Of a DNA stretch of 64,000 nucleotides, positions 49,291 through 57,877 are shown in pieces. The position numbers and the translations under genes are program-made. The stretch lies in contig CAVRJK010000002.1 in NCBI GenBank assembly GCA_963721645.1, forward strand, positions 2,046,001-2,110,000. The letters are read 5' to 3'. How positions within the stretch are numbered: the stretch's first letter is position 1; every line of letters starts with the position of its first letter. The notes beneath the pieces were generated by a model. It was not told the origin of the DNA and searched no databases. It worked only from the letters and a program-made list of their open reading frames with translations. The stretch comes from JALZKA01 sp963721645 (GTDB lineage Bacteria; Actinomycetota; Thermoleophilia; Solirubrobacterales; 70-9).

Positions 49291-49451
49291 ACCCCTGTTT
49301 TCTCCAGTCTCATCAGTAGCCCCGGGCCACGTTTGGTCCCGGCCAGAGCGCGCTCAGGCTCGCCTGGCCGAATATCCGTGGCGGCCTTGCGCAAACGCAA
49401 CTCCCCCAACCGCCACATCCGGGAAAATAGAGCCGGTGTGCGCCGCTGTCA

Positions 49452-49468
49452 TCGGGGAGCCTCCCCGA
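49452..49468. terminator. Small stem-loop downstream of the secreted repeat protein gene
   Basis: TCGGGGA-GCC-TCCCCGA forms a seven-base-pair stem with a three-base loop in the 240-base gap between two paralogous minus-strand genes, 63 bases after the stop of the upstream one. No T tract is visible. The rest of the gap shows nothing else recognisable. Confidence 0.35.
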
Positions 49469-49530
49469 GATCTACCCTGAGATTTTCGGGTCAGCTTCCA
49501 TCAGTAGATCGAAGCGAGACAGCGCACTGA

Positions 49531-51279
49531 CTAGCCGCAGGCTTCAGCCACAGCCTGCTCGGCTGCAGCAACCGCGAAGGCGGCAGAACCCCGTACGGCT
49601 TTTGCCGCCTTTAGCATTGATCTGGCTTTGCGGATCCGCTTTCGCTTGCCCGACTTCTTTGTCCTTTTGACCTTCGCCTCGGCGGCGCCAACCGCAGCGG
49701 CGGCGTCTGCCAGGGCGGTCTCGGCGTCAGTGAGGGCGGCTCGAGCCTCGAGACAGGCCTGGGTCTGCCCGCTGACCACGGTGAATGTCCGCGACGCGGG
49801 GCCTCCCACGTTTCCGGCGGTGTCGATCGCATAGACCTCGATCGCGTGCTCGGCCTCGCTCAGCTCGGGCATGTCGAACGTGGAGCCGGCGCACTCCTCG
49901 TAGGTGCCGGAGTCGATGCGACACACGAGGCTCGCCCCAGCCTCAGCGGTCACCGTGATGGACGGGGTCGTATCGGAGGTCGTCGAATCATTGGCTGGAC
50001 CGTCCGTGATCGCGACCGAAGGGGCGGTCCGATCCACGGTAAAGGCCTGGGTAGCCGGACTCGGGTCGGGATTGCCCGCCGCATCGACGGCCCTGACCGA
50101 GAACGTGTGGCTACCGCCGGGTGGGTTGAAGTCCGTGTAGGGCGAATCGCAGGTGGCGTCCACGATGTTGCCGTCGATCAGGCATTCGTAGCGTCCCAGG
50201 TCGGCGTCCGTCGACGCGAACGAGACTGACAGCGCCTGCGTCACGTCAGTCTGGAAGCCCTCCGGTCCGAAGGTGGTCAAGCGGGTGAAGGGCAGAAATC
50301 CTGAGACCTGAGTGTCGGGCGGTGGGTCGGTAACCGTCGGCACGAAGGCGAAGTCGAGCTCGTAGCCGTTCCCGATGCCGCTCTCGGAATCCCAGTTGGC
50401 GAGCGCGATGCGGTAGGTCGTCCCAGCGGTTGCCGGCCAGGTGACCTCGCTTGGTCCCTCCTCGAACTCGCAGCCGTCATCGTCGGAGACCACCGGCGTC
50501 GCAAGCGCATCCACGGCCGACCCGGTGTAAACGGCAAGGACGCTGTCGTCGGTCTCGCCCGAATCGCATAGGGAGACGGTCGCCTGACCGGCGGCGGGCG
50601 CCTGCCAGCTGAACCAGACCGACTTCTTCGCGATGCCGCCGAACGCGCTCGCGTGGTTCGGCTCGGCGGTTTCCATCGTCGCGCGGATGTTGTTCGAGAC
50701 CACGTTGTCGGTTGCTCCGGTCAGGGCTTCGGCGGCGGCGAAGTTATCGTTGAGCGGAGCGCTGGGGGTCGGGAAGAGGTCAAGCTCATAGGGCCCGTTG
50801 ATTGCTCCGTCGTCGAAGTCCCAGTCGGCCACCACGATCCTGTATGTCGTGCCGGCCACGGGAGTGAAGGTCACCTCGCTCGGGCCGCCGAATATGCCGC
50901 AGCCGTCGTCGTTGCGAGCGCCTGGAACGAGGTTTAGCGAGTTCACCGCGCTGCCGGTGTAAACGGCGAGAACGCTGTCTGCGGTATCCGAGGAGTCGCA
51001 GAGCGAGATCGTGGTTTCGTCAACTCCGCCCGGCGCCAGCCAGCGGAACCACACCGAGCGTGCCGCGATGCCGTCCGTGAACTCCGCGTGGTCAGGCTCG
51101 CCCGACTGAAGCGCGACGTTTGCCTCGGAGTTGTTCCCCGAGTGCGAGGCGCTGGTTCCGGTGAGAACGACGGGATTCGAGAAGTTGTCGTTGGCGGGAG
51201 GCGCCGCGATTACACCCGAAGGCGCCGCAAGCAGGCCCGCGAAGGCAACGGCGAGACTGAGTAAACGAAACCGCACCAA
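49531..51279 (-). CDS. Secreted repeat protein, paralogue of the 47263-49290 product
   Basis: A 582-residue exported protein. A signal peptide (about residues 1-25) is followed by two beta domains with the same N-D-N-F-S/A, E-P-N/D-H-A, S-V-W-F-x-W and V-L-A-V-Y-T-G-S-A-V marks as the neighbouring gene. Next come two Ig-like units (C-L-I-D-G-N-I-V... and C-R-I-D-S-G-T-Y...), each with Y-E-C-type cysteines. Finally there is the C-terminal Ala/Lys-rich hairpin enclosed by cysteines (Q-A-C-L-E ... E-A-C-G), with a basic turn (K-K-S-G-K-R-K-R). The TTG or the following GTG could be the start; neither has a clear ribosome site. Surface adhesin or envelope role is inferred only. Confidence 0.75.
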   Translation of the reverse strand: MVRFRLLSLAVAFAGLLAAPSGVIAAPPANDNFSNPVVLTGTSASHSGNNSEANVALQSGEPDHAEFTDGIAARSVWFRWLAPGGVDETTISLCDSSDTADSVLAVYTGSAVNSLNLVPGARNDDGCGIFGGPSEVTFTPVAGTTYRIVVADWDFDDGAINGPYELDLFPTPSAPLNDNFAAAEALTGATDNVVSNNIRATMETAEPNHASAFGGIAKKSVWFSWQAPAAGQATVSLCDSGETDDSVLAVYTGSAVDALATPVVSDDDGCEFEEGPSEVTWPATAGTTYRIALANWDSESGIGNGYELDFAFVPTVTDPPPDTQVSGFLPFTRLTTFGPEGFQTDVTQALSVSFASTDADLGRYECLIDGNIVDATCDSPYTDFNPPGGSHTFSVRAVDAAGNPDPSPATQAFTVDRTAPSVAITDGPANDSTTSDTTPSITVTAEAGASLVCRIDSGTYEECAGSTFDMPELSEAEHAIEVYAIDTAGNVGGPASRTFTVVSGQTQACLEARAALTDAETALADAAAAVGAAEAKVKRTKKSGKRKRIRKARSMLKAAKAVRGSAAFAVAAAEQAVAEACG

Positions 51280-51320
51280 CCATCTATCGGCGCGGACCGC
51301 TCAGAGGCTGAGCTTTCGAC

Positions 51321-52355
51321 CTATCCGATCGAGACCATGCGGTCGATGGGGAGCTTCGCCTTTGCGGCGATCTCGGGGTCGACCTTGACCTCGTACTTCA
51401 TGTCGCGCAGCGAGTCGCGAAGTTTCGGCAGCGTGATCATCTTCATGTACTTGCAGAACGCCATCCGATTCGCCTCGACGAGGTTCGCCTTGGGCGCCGC
51501 CTGCTGAAGTGGATAGAGCATCCCGTTCTCGGTGGCGACGATGAAATCGCCGTCCGGGTTCGCCTCGACGTGGGCGAGCATTCCGGATGTCGAAAGCATG
51601 TGGACCCCCTCCGAGTCGATGTCGCCGGAGGCGACGTACTCCATCGCCTGCGTCGAACAGCCGCACTCGGGGTGGATCAGGAACTCGGCGCCGGGGTTCT
51701 CCTCGCGGGTCCGCTTGATGTCGTCTGGGCGGATGCCGGCGTGGACGTGGCACTCGCCGTCCCAAACATGAAAACGGGCGTAGCGCTGTGGATCCTCGGT
51801 CAGACCGGTCTCACGCGCTACGAACGAGCCGAGCCACATGTCCGGGCCGAACAGGATCTCCTGCTCGGGGCCGTGCTCGGCCCAGATGTGCTCGACAACC
51901 TTCACCGCGTTGGACGAGGTGCAGCAGTAGTCCGTGAGAGCCTTCACGTCAGCCGAGGTGTTCACATACATGACGACGAGCGCGTCGGGATGCTCCGCCT
52001 TCCAGGCGGCGAGCTGCCCGGCGTTGATTGAGTCGGAAAGCGAGCAACCGGCGCCCAGATCAGGGATCAGCACCGTCTTTTGCGGCGAGAGGATCGAAGC
52101 GGTCTCGGCCATGAAGTGAACTCCGCAAAAGGCGATCACCTGGGCCTCCGCCGCAGCTGCCTCGCGCGAGAGCTGGAGCGAATCCCCGGTGAAGTCCGCG
52201 ACGTCTTGGAGCTCTGAGAGCTGGTAGTTGTGCGCGAGGATGACCGCGTTTCGCTCTTTGGCGAGCGTGCGTACCTCGTCGGACAACGAGGCGATCTCCT
52301 CGGGTTCGAGGTGAAGCTCTGCGGTTGGGTCAACGGTCGGCAACTCGAGTGCCAT
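51321..52355 (-). CDS. nadA: Quinolinate synthase NadA
   Basis: A 344-residue iron-sulfur enzyme condensing iminoaspartate with dihydroxyacetone phosphate to quinolinate in NAD biosynthesis. Typical marks are I-L-A-H-N-Y-Q near the N-terminus, I-A-F-C-G-V-H-F-M-A-E (first cluster Cys), Y-V-N-T-S-A-D-V-K-A, D-Y-C-C-T-S-S-N-A, and H-P-E-C-G-C-S-T-Q (last cluster region). ATG at 52355 has GGAAAGGAAG upstream. nadC lies nearby on the same strand, but fpg, transcribed the other way, separates them, and no nadB is present in the window. Confidence 0.93.
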   Translation of the reverse strand: MALELPTVDPTAELHLEPEEIASLSDEVRTLAKERNAVILAHNYQLSELQDVADFTGDSLQLSREAAAAEAQVIAFCGVHFMAETASILSPQKTVLIPDLGAGCSLSDSINAGQLAAWKAEHPDALVVMYVNTSADVKALTDYCCTSSNAVKVVEHIWAEHGPEQEILFGPDMWLGSFVARETGLTEDPQRYARFHVWDGECHVHAGIRPDDIKRTREENPGAEFLIHPECGCSTQAMEYVASGDIDSEGVHMLSTSGMLAHVEANPDGDFIVATENGMLYPLQQAAPKANLVEANRMAFCKYMKMITLPKLRDSLRDMKYEVKVDPEIAAKAKLPIDRMVSIG

Positions 52356-52424
52356 TGCGCTTCCTTTCCGACGATGTTCGCTTGCCCGTAGGCGAAGTCG
52401 AATGTGCACACATAAGTTTAGAGA

Positions 52425-53285
52425 GTGCCTGAGCTGCCGGAAGTAGAGATAACGGCCCGGAGGATCGGCGCGGCGCTCGCGGGCGCGGAGGTCGAGTCGA
52501 CCCTTTCTCCCGGCATGGTTGCGCTCAAGACCTTCGACCCGCCGCTGAGCGCCCTCACCGGGATGAAGGTCGCGGGCACGACCCGCTACGGGAAGATGCC
52601 GGTCGTCCAGTTCGAGGGTGGAGACGAGGGCCGCCTGGACCTCCTCGTCCACCTGATGTCCGCGGGTCGCCTTCAGATCTTCGACAAGCGAGCCTCCCTG
52701 CGTGACCGGGCATCTCGCGTCTTGATTCGCCTCACGGACGGCCGCGAGTTGCGGCTGCGCGAGTTCGGCACGAAGCAGCGCGCCTGGGCGAAGCTTCTGC
52801 GCGAGGGCGAGGTCACGAGCGACGAGATGGTTTCGACGCTCGGTCCCGAGGCCTGGCCTGCTCCGCCGATGCCGAAGCTCGCCGAAGCGCTCGACCAGCC
52901 CCGCCTCCTCCACCCCCTTCTTCGCGACCAGCGCTCCATCGCGGGAATCGGTCGCCAGTGGGCCGACGAGATCCTGTGGGAGGCAAGGCTCTCGCCGTTC
53001 AAGCGCGGCGCCGACCTCTCCGAGGAGGACGTCGCGTCGATCTACGACGCGCTCCCAGTCCTCGGCTCGGCGATCGAGCACTACGAGGAAGTGATCGGCG
53101 ATGAGCTCCCGAACAAGATGCCGCTGCCGCTCAAGGTCCACAAGCAGGAAGGCAAGCCGTGCCCCCGGTGCGGGACGACCATCGAGGCCGTCTTCTACTC
53201 GGAGCACCAGGTCAACTACTGCCCGCAGGAGCAGACGGGCGGCAAGGTGATGAAGGACCGCCGACTTTCGAAGCTCTTGAAGTAG
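52425..53285 (+). CDS. Formamidopyrimidine-DNA glycosylase (Fpg/MutM family)
   Basis: A 286-residue base-excision repair glycosylase/AP lyase. It starts with P-E-L-P-E-V-E, in which the proline after Met is the catalytic nucleophile and the glutamate the acid. K in Y-G-K-M-P-V is at the usual lysine position. The helix-two-turn-helix appears as I-A-G-I-G-R-Q-W-A-D-E-I-L-W, where the usual G-N-I-Y-A-D is replaced by G-R-Q-W-A-D. The C-terminal zinc finger is C-P-R-C-G...Y-C-P-Q. The GTG start is 69 bases from divergent nadA. The altered H2TH suggests an actinobacterial branch rather than canonical MutM, so substrate range is uncertain. Confidence 0.88.
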   Translation: MPELPEVEITARRIGAALAGAEVESTLSPGMVALKTFDPPLSALTGMKVAGTTRYGKMPVVQFEGGDEGRLDLLVHLMSAGRLQIFDKRASLRDRASRVLIRLTDGRELRLREFGTKQRAWAKLLREGEVTSDEMVSTLGPEAWPAPPMPKLAEALDQPRLLHPLLRDQRSIAGIGRQWADEILWEARLSPFKRGADLSEEDVASIYDALPVLGSAIEHYEEVIGDELPNKMPLPLKVHKQEGKPCPRCGTTIEAVFYSEHQVNYCPQEQTGGKVMKDRRLSKLLK

Positions 53286-53330
53286 GCCGTTGAATGCGGA
53301 TCGCGAGCTCTGAGGTGCCGGGTCAGCCGG

Positions 53331-54188
53331 CTAAAGACCGGCGGCTTCGAGCAGCAGGCTGAGATCCAGCGCCGGGGCCGAGTGCGTCAGCGCGCCGACC
53401 GAGATGAAGTCCACTCCCGTCGAGGCGATCTCGGGGGTCGTGGCGAGGGAGACACCTCCCGATGCCTCCAGGTCAGCGCGGGACCCTCCACCCTCGGCGA
53501 CGGCGTCGCGGGCCGCGACAGCCGAGCGCAGTCCGGAGATCGTCATGTTGTCCAGGAGGAGCCGCTCGGCCCCGGCTTTAAGAGCGGCCTGCACCTCCTC
53601 GGTGTTCCGGACTTCGACCTCGACCGGCATGCCGGGTTGAGCGTCGCGAGCCCTGCTGATCGCCTCTGCCACGCCGCCGGCCAGAGCGGCATGGTTCTCC
53701 TTGATCAGGATCGCGTCGTAAAGCCCCATCCGGTGGTTGCGCCCTCCGCCGGCCGCCACAGCAGCCTTCTCCAGCACGCGGAGGCCCGGAATCGTCTTGC
53801 GCGTGTCGAGGATCTCGGCGCTTCCAGATTCTGCCGCTTCAACGAACCGCGCCGTGAGGGTTGCGATTCCCGAGAGGTGGCCGAGAAAGTTGAGCGCCGT
53901 GCGTTCACCGGCGAGAACCGCCCTGGCCGGCCCGGAGACGCGGGCGATGTCACGCGGACACTCTTCGGTCCACTCGCCTTCGCCGACGAGCGATTCGAAG
54001 CGGTCCGCGCCCACCTGCCGGAAGGTCTCTGCCGCGGCCGCAAATCCCGAGATCACGCCCGGGGACTTCTGGACGATCCGCGCGGTTGCCTCGGCGGTGG
54101 CGGGGACGGTGGCCTCCGCGGTGATGTCGCCCGCGCCGAGATCCTCTGCCAGAGCGCACCGCACGAGGTCTGCGAGCGCGTCATTCAC
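53331..54188 (-). CDS. nadC: Nicotinate-nucleotide pyrophosphorylase (carboxylating) NadC
   Basis: A 285-residue enzyme converting quinolinate and PRPP to nicotinate mononucleotide. Signatures are A-E-D-L-G-A-G-D-I-T, A-L-N-F-L-G-H-L-S-G-I-A-T, D-T-R-K-T-I-P-G-L-R, G-G-R-N-H-R-M-G-L-Y-D and I-K-E-N-H, then E-V-E-V-R-N and L-L-L-D-N-M. Length is standard. The GTG at 54188 overlaps the FIST-gene stop by eight bases, so the two are coupled. It is convergent with fpg. With nadA it gives two of the three de novo NAD steps. Confidence 0.93.
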   Translation of the reverse strand: MNDALADLVRCALAEDLGAGDITAEATVPATAEATARIVQKSPGVISGFAAAAETFRQVGADRFESLVGEGEWTEECPRDIARVSGPARAVLAGERTALNFLGHLSGIATLTARFVEAAESGSAEILDTRKTIPGLRVLEKAAVAAGGGRNHRMGLYDAILIKENHAALAGGVAEAISRARDAQPGMPVEVEVRNTEEVQAALKAGAERLLLDNMTISGLRSAVAARDAVAEGGGSRADLEASGGVSLATTPEIASTGVDFISVGALTHSAPALDLSLLLEAAGL

Positions 54189-55344
54189 GCGGGAACACCG
54201 CCATCGTCGCCGTAAAGCCATGGAGAAAGTTGCGGCCGCCTACCGGGCCGATCTCGCCGGCGGCAAAGAAGCCGCCTGCCGGCGCGCTCAGCACGTCACC
54301 GAGGATTCCGGCGTCGTGGCTCGGCTCGTCGAACATCTGGGATCCGCGGCCGTTGCACGAGAAGACGAGGGTCCCCGCTGCACCGGCATCGCCCAACGCG
54401 GCGGCGCGCATCGCGAGAGCGTCCCGGAGGTCCTCGGATGCCGAGTAGGCGTCACGGACGTGCACGCGCACCGTCTGGCCGACCCGCATCTGATTGCCGA
54501 CTGCCACGGAGCCGGATGCCGGATCGACACCGATGATCGGGCGTACGAGGAAGTCGCCCCGCTCGTATTCAGGTTGGTTCTCGTCGATCACGATCCCGAG
54601 CAGGAGCCCCTCTGCCGCCAGGGCCTGCTCGTGATGGTCGAGGTCTTCGATCACCTCTCGCAGACGATCGAGGGCCGGCTTCGAGGCGAGCTCGGTGACC
54701 ACGTTGCCCTCGGCCGCCGTGACGGTCATCTCGGGGCCCACCGGAGCGGCGCCCTGTGAGACGCACGGCAGCACCTCAACGCCACGAAGGCTCACCGCAA
54801 CCGCGCCCTCGTCGATCACCTCCGAGTCGATAAAGAGACAGGCCGACCCTTCGGTCGCGGCGCTTGCCAGGCCACCGAGGACCGGCATAGCCGGGCGGGC
54901 GTCGTTCAGATGGCGAAGCAGCGCATCGGCCGAGTACGACCGCGGGTCGGCCAGCACGATCATGGCGCTGCCAAGCTCCGCCGGGTCGTCGGGCAGGCCG
55001 CCCAGCGCCATCTCCTCGCCCATCGCGTCGCTGGTGAGGGCCATCGTCTCGATCTCGGCGCCCGGGGCTGAGAGCGCCCAGACAACCGCGCCCGCGTCGT
55101 CTTCGATCTCCAGCTCTCCTCCGATCACCCCGTTGGCGCCGCAACCGATCAGAGCTTTGGGCGAGAGCCTGGAGTGGACGATCTCGAGGATCGTGCCTGG
55201 ATCCTGGAGGTGCGCGCCCCCTGCGAACACGACGCACAGGTCACAGCCGCCGTCGAGGCCCGCGGCTGCATCCTCGGACGCAGCCATGAAGGCTTGCGCG
55301 GTGTCCTCGGCATCCGAGATGCCGGCTGAGACCGAAACGGGCAT
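54181..55344 (-). CDS. FIST-domain signal-sensing protein
   Basis: A 387-residue protein with a FIST N domain (about residues 1-200, with the glycine-rich G-C-G-A-N-G-V-I-G-G-E-L-E) and a FIST_C domain (about 215-370, ending F-S-C-N-G-R-G-S-Q-M-F near residue 340). Family members are cytoplasmic small-ligand sensors, perhaps for amino acids, often linked to signal transduction; here no kinase or cyclase is fused or adjacent. Start ATG at 55344. It overlaps the nadC start, suggesting a regulatory link with NAD biosynthesis, which is inference. Confidence 0.82.
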   Translation of the reverse strand: MPVSVSAGISDAEDTAQAFMAASEDAAAGLDGGCDLCVVFAGGAHLQDPGTILEIVHSRLSPKALIGCGANGVIGGELEIEDDAGAVVWALSAPGAEIETMALTSDAMGEEMALGGLPDDPAELGSAMIVLADPRSYSADALLRHLNDARPAMPVLGGLASAATEGSACLFIDSEVIDEGAVAVSLRGVEVLPCVSQGAAPVGPEMTVTAAEGNVVTELASKPALDRLREVIEDLDHHEQALAAEGLLLGIVIDENQPEYERGDFLVRPIIGVDPASGSVAVGNQMRVGQTVRVHVRDAYSASEDLRDALAMRAAALGDAGAAGTLVFSCNGRGSQMFDEPSHDAGILGDVLSAPAGGFFAAGEIGPVGGRNFLHGFTATMAVFPRE

Positions 55345-55375
55345 TCCTTCACGCTACTCGCGCGAAGGCCGGGCT

Positions 55376-56317
55376 TCAGCCCTGTTGATCGGCGCAGTAT
55401 GCGTCGCGTGTCGCGCGCGTGCCCGGAAGCCCGCCGGCCGAGATGAACTCCGCCCACAGCGTCGAGGTCGTCTCGATCGACTCGATCACTCTGCGGCGCT
55501 CTGCCCTCGTCTCCGCGTTCAGCAGGCGCTCGCCGTTTCGCCATGCTCCCTCGCGCCAGCCCTTGATCGCCTCGATCACCGCGACCTCCTCGATCGGAAC
55601 GGCGAGGTCGAATGTCTTAAAGCTCGGGTCGTAGTGCGCCGCGATGTACTTCTCGATGGGATCGAAAACTGCGGCGTTGATCGCGTTCACGGCGTCGTGG
55701 TCGGGCTTGTGCGATTTCCCCCGGCGCGCGCGCAGACCCATCTTCTCGTATACGAACGGCAGGTCGTGCTGTACGTGGGCGTTCGAGAACATCAACACGT
55801 CCTGACCGGCGTTCGCCTCACCGACATCGGCCGACTCGAAAGTGAGGCGCCATGCCTCGGCAAGCGGCTCCGCGGCTGCGTCATCGGCAAACGCCTCCAG
55901 ATACATGTTCGAGAAGTCGATGATCACGTAGGTCATCCAGCGACGGTCCTGAACGAGGTTCTTGCGCCTTGTCGACAGGTCGTCGCGCAGGCCCTTCGTG
56001 ATCTGGAGGTAGCTGTAGGAGATGACCGCGCGGTGGTCGCAGGTCGCGTCGAACGCTCGCCATTGCTCGCGGAGGCGACGGACCAGGCGCTCTACGCACC
56101 CGGCCGAGGCGTGACCGCATCTGCGCACAGGCCCCGGCTGAACTTCGGTCGTGGTCGGCAGAGGCGGCAACAGCTGCGGCCATTTGATCGGGTCGTCCCC
56201 GAGCTGACCCGAGGCACTCGGTGCCGCGAGGGCGAACATCGCCCCGACGACGACAAACGTCCGGCAGTACGCCCTATAGGGGGTAGCGCGGGACGTTTGC
56301 CTTCCGGGGAGATGCAT
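55376..56317 (-). CDS. DUF5995-family secreted protein
   Basis: A 313-residue protein with a basic N-terminus and signal sequence (A-M-F-A-L-A-A-P-S-A-S-G at about 26-37). The mature part is all helical. It resembles DUF5995, with A-V-I-S-Y-S-Y-L-Q-I-T-K-G, F-S-N-M-Y-L-E-A-F-A-D-D, and a histidine-rich S-N-A-H-V-Q-H-D-L-P-F-V-Y-E. The spaced histidines and acids suggest a metal site, but no function is established for the family. It lies between prfB and the FIST gene, all on the minus strand, with short gaps. Confidence 0.78.
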   Translation of the reverse strand: MHLPGRQTSRATPYRAYCRTFVVVGAMFALAAPSASGQLGDDPIKWPQLLPPLPTTTEVQPGPVRRCGHASAGCVERLVRRLREQWRAFDATCDHRAVISYSYLQITKGLRDDLSTRRKNLVQDRRWMTYVIIDFSNMYLEAFADDAAAEPLAEAWRLTFESADVGEANAGQDVLMFSNAHVQHDLPFVYEKMGLRARRGKSHKPDHDAVNAINAAVFDPIEKYIAAHYDPSFKTFDLAVPIEEVAVIEAIKGWREGAWRNGERLLNAETRAERRRVIESIETTSTLWAEFISAGGLPGTRATRDAYCADQQG

Positions 56318-56354
56318 CGCCTTCCAATTCCACCACGCGCGTTCGGGGGATGCG

Positions 56355-57465
56355 CTAGTTGCGCGCTGCGTAGTTCAGGTACTCGCGGACGAATCCGTCG
56401 ATGTCTCCGTCCAGAACTCGGCCGGCATCGCCCATCTCGAAGCCGGTGCGATGGTCCTTGACCCGCTGGGTGGGATGAAGCGTGTAGGAGCGGATCTGCG
56501 ACCCCCACTCGACAGCCTTCTGCTCGCCACGCTCGGCGGCAAGCGTTTCGGCGCGCTTTCGTTCTTCTTCTTCGAGGAGCTTGGCGCGAAGGAAGCGCAT
56601 CGCGGTCTGGCGGTTTTGGAGCTGCGAGCGCTCGTTCTGGCACTGGACAACGATCCCGGTGGGCACATGGGTGATCCGCACCGCTGAGTCGGTCTTGTTC
56701 ACGTGCTGACCTCCGGCGCCAGAGGCCCGGTACGTGTCGATACGCAGGTCGTCGTCCTCTATCTCCACCGCGACCTCGTCGGCAACCATGGGGCCGACGT
56801 CCACCTGCGCAAAGGCGGTGTGGCGGCGCGACTGAGAGTCGAAGGGCGAGATCCGAACCAGGCGATGGACACCCCGCTCGGCCGAAAAGAGCCCATAGGC
56901 GTTCTCACCCTTGGCGATGAACGTCGCTGTCTTAAGCCCGGCCTCCTCGCCCTCGGAAGCCTCCCCCATCTCGAACTCGAAGCCTCGGCGCTCTGCCCAT
57001 CGCAGATACATGCGAAGGAGCATCTCGGCCCAATCCTGGGAGTCGGTCCCGCCGGCGCCGGAGCGCACCGTGACCACTGCATCCCCCGAGTCGTACTTGC
57101 CGTTGAAGAGGCGCGCCTCTTCAAGCTCGGCCAGACGCTTCTCGACCGAGGCGAGCTGCCCATCGAGCTCCGAGGCCATCTCGGAATCTTCCGCCGCCAT
57201 CTCCAACAGGTCGCCGAGGTCCGAGATATCGGTTTCGAGCGATCGGAAGCCCTGGACCTTCTTCTGAGCCCGGGCGTGTTCGGCCGAGGTCTTGGCCGCA
57301 GTCTCCTGGTCATCCCAGAAGCCCGGTGCCTGCATGCGCTCCTCGAGGCCCGCTATCTCAGCGTCGAGCGAAGCCGGGTCAAAGGTAGTCCGCGAGGAGG
57401 GTCAGCCCCTCGCGTGCGGCGTCGACGCGCTCTTCGATCGTCAGTTCTTGCGTCGGCTCAGCCAT
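56355..57465 (-). CDS. prfB: Peptide chain release factor 2 (RF2), with a programmed +1 frameshift
   Basis: RF2 recognises UAA and UGA and triggers peptidyl-tRNA hydrolysis. The short first reading frame is ATG at 57465 (28 codons: M-A-E-P-T-Q-E-L...L-A-D-Y-L) ending at CTT TGA. Decoding then shifts +1 to GAC and continues to 56355, giving 369 residues. Domain marks are G-G-T-D-S-Q-D-W-A-E-M-L (near the GGQ domain start), G-A-G-G-Q-H-V-N-K-T-D-S-A-V-R (the catalytic GGQ) and P-T-G-I-V-V-Q-C-Q-N-E-R-S-Q. The in-frame TGA makes RF2 level control its own synthesis, as in E. coli. Its neighbour downstream is DUF5995, not ftsE as in many relatives. Confidence 0.95.
57378..57384 (-). other. Programmed +1 frameshift site CTTTGAC in prfB
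   Basis: Read on the minus strand, codon CTT (57384-57382) is followed by TGA (57381-57379); slipping one base gives GAC and opens the long RF2 frame. This is the classic RF2 shift heptamer. An upstream GAGGGG lies about 20 bases before the site, further away than the internal Shine-Dalgarno of E. coli, so the stimulatory element may differ. Confidence 0.9.
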
Positions 57466-57487
57466 GGCGCCAAGCATAGGTGGACGG

Positions 57488-57877
57488 CTACGCCGGGACC
57501 GCGTCGATCGCGTCGGTAATTGAACCGAACGTCTGGTTCCAGCTCACGACCTTGGCGTCGCGGACGCGAAAGAGGACGCCGAACTGCTGTTCGTCGGCAA
57601 GTTCACCGGTCTCTGCCCACGACCACAGGCGCCGAGCGCCGACCGCGACCCATTCGTCGCCGACTTCCCGGATCTCTTCCACCTCGACGGACGAGACCAG
57701 GTGCCCGTCGACCGAGGGCTTCGCCCATGCGACGACCTCGACGGGCCCCTTCTTAACGCCTCGGGCGCCGACCGCCTCGACCTCGGGATGGAGTTCGGCG
57801 GCGACCGCCCCTTCATCGCGATCACGGAGAGCTGCCAGGAGGCGTTCTACGATCGTCGTGTTCTTCGAGGACTCCAT
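57488..57877 (-). CDS. SnoaL/NTF2-like small protein
   Basis: A 129-residue cone-fold protein of the SnoaL-like family: V-E-R-L-L-A-A-L-R-D-R-D-E-G at the start (first helix), H-P-E-V-E-A-V-G-A-R-G-V-K-K-G-P-V-E-V, and C-terminal beta strands with V-L-F-R-V-R-D-A-K-V-V-S-W-N-Q-T-F-G. Such proteins bind small hydrophobic ligands or act as isomerases or cyclases; no catalytic pair can be read. It lies between uvsE and prfB on the minus strand, with 22- and 10-base gaps, so it is probably co-transcribed. Confidence 0.75.
   Translation of the reverse strand: MESSKNTTIVERLLAALRDRDEGAVAAELHPEVEAVGARGVKKGPVEVVAWAKPSVDGHLVSSVEVEEIREVGDEWVAVGARRLWSWAETGELADEQQFGVLFRVRDAKVVSWNQTFGSITDAIDAVPA

Noticed and set aside
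52403..52410. TGTGCACA palindrome between nadA and fpg as a NAD-responsive operator
   Set aside because: Eight bases only, no second copy, no regulator nearby; could be chance.
56355..57465. Inactivating frameshift in prfB
   Set aside because: The shift is at the exact CTTTGAC sequence used for programmed RF2 frameshifting, with normal protein sequence on both sides.
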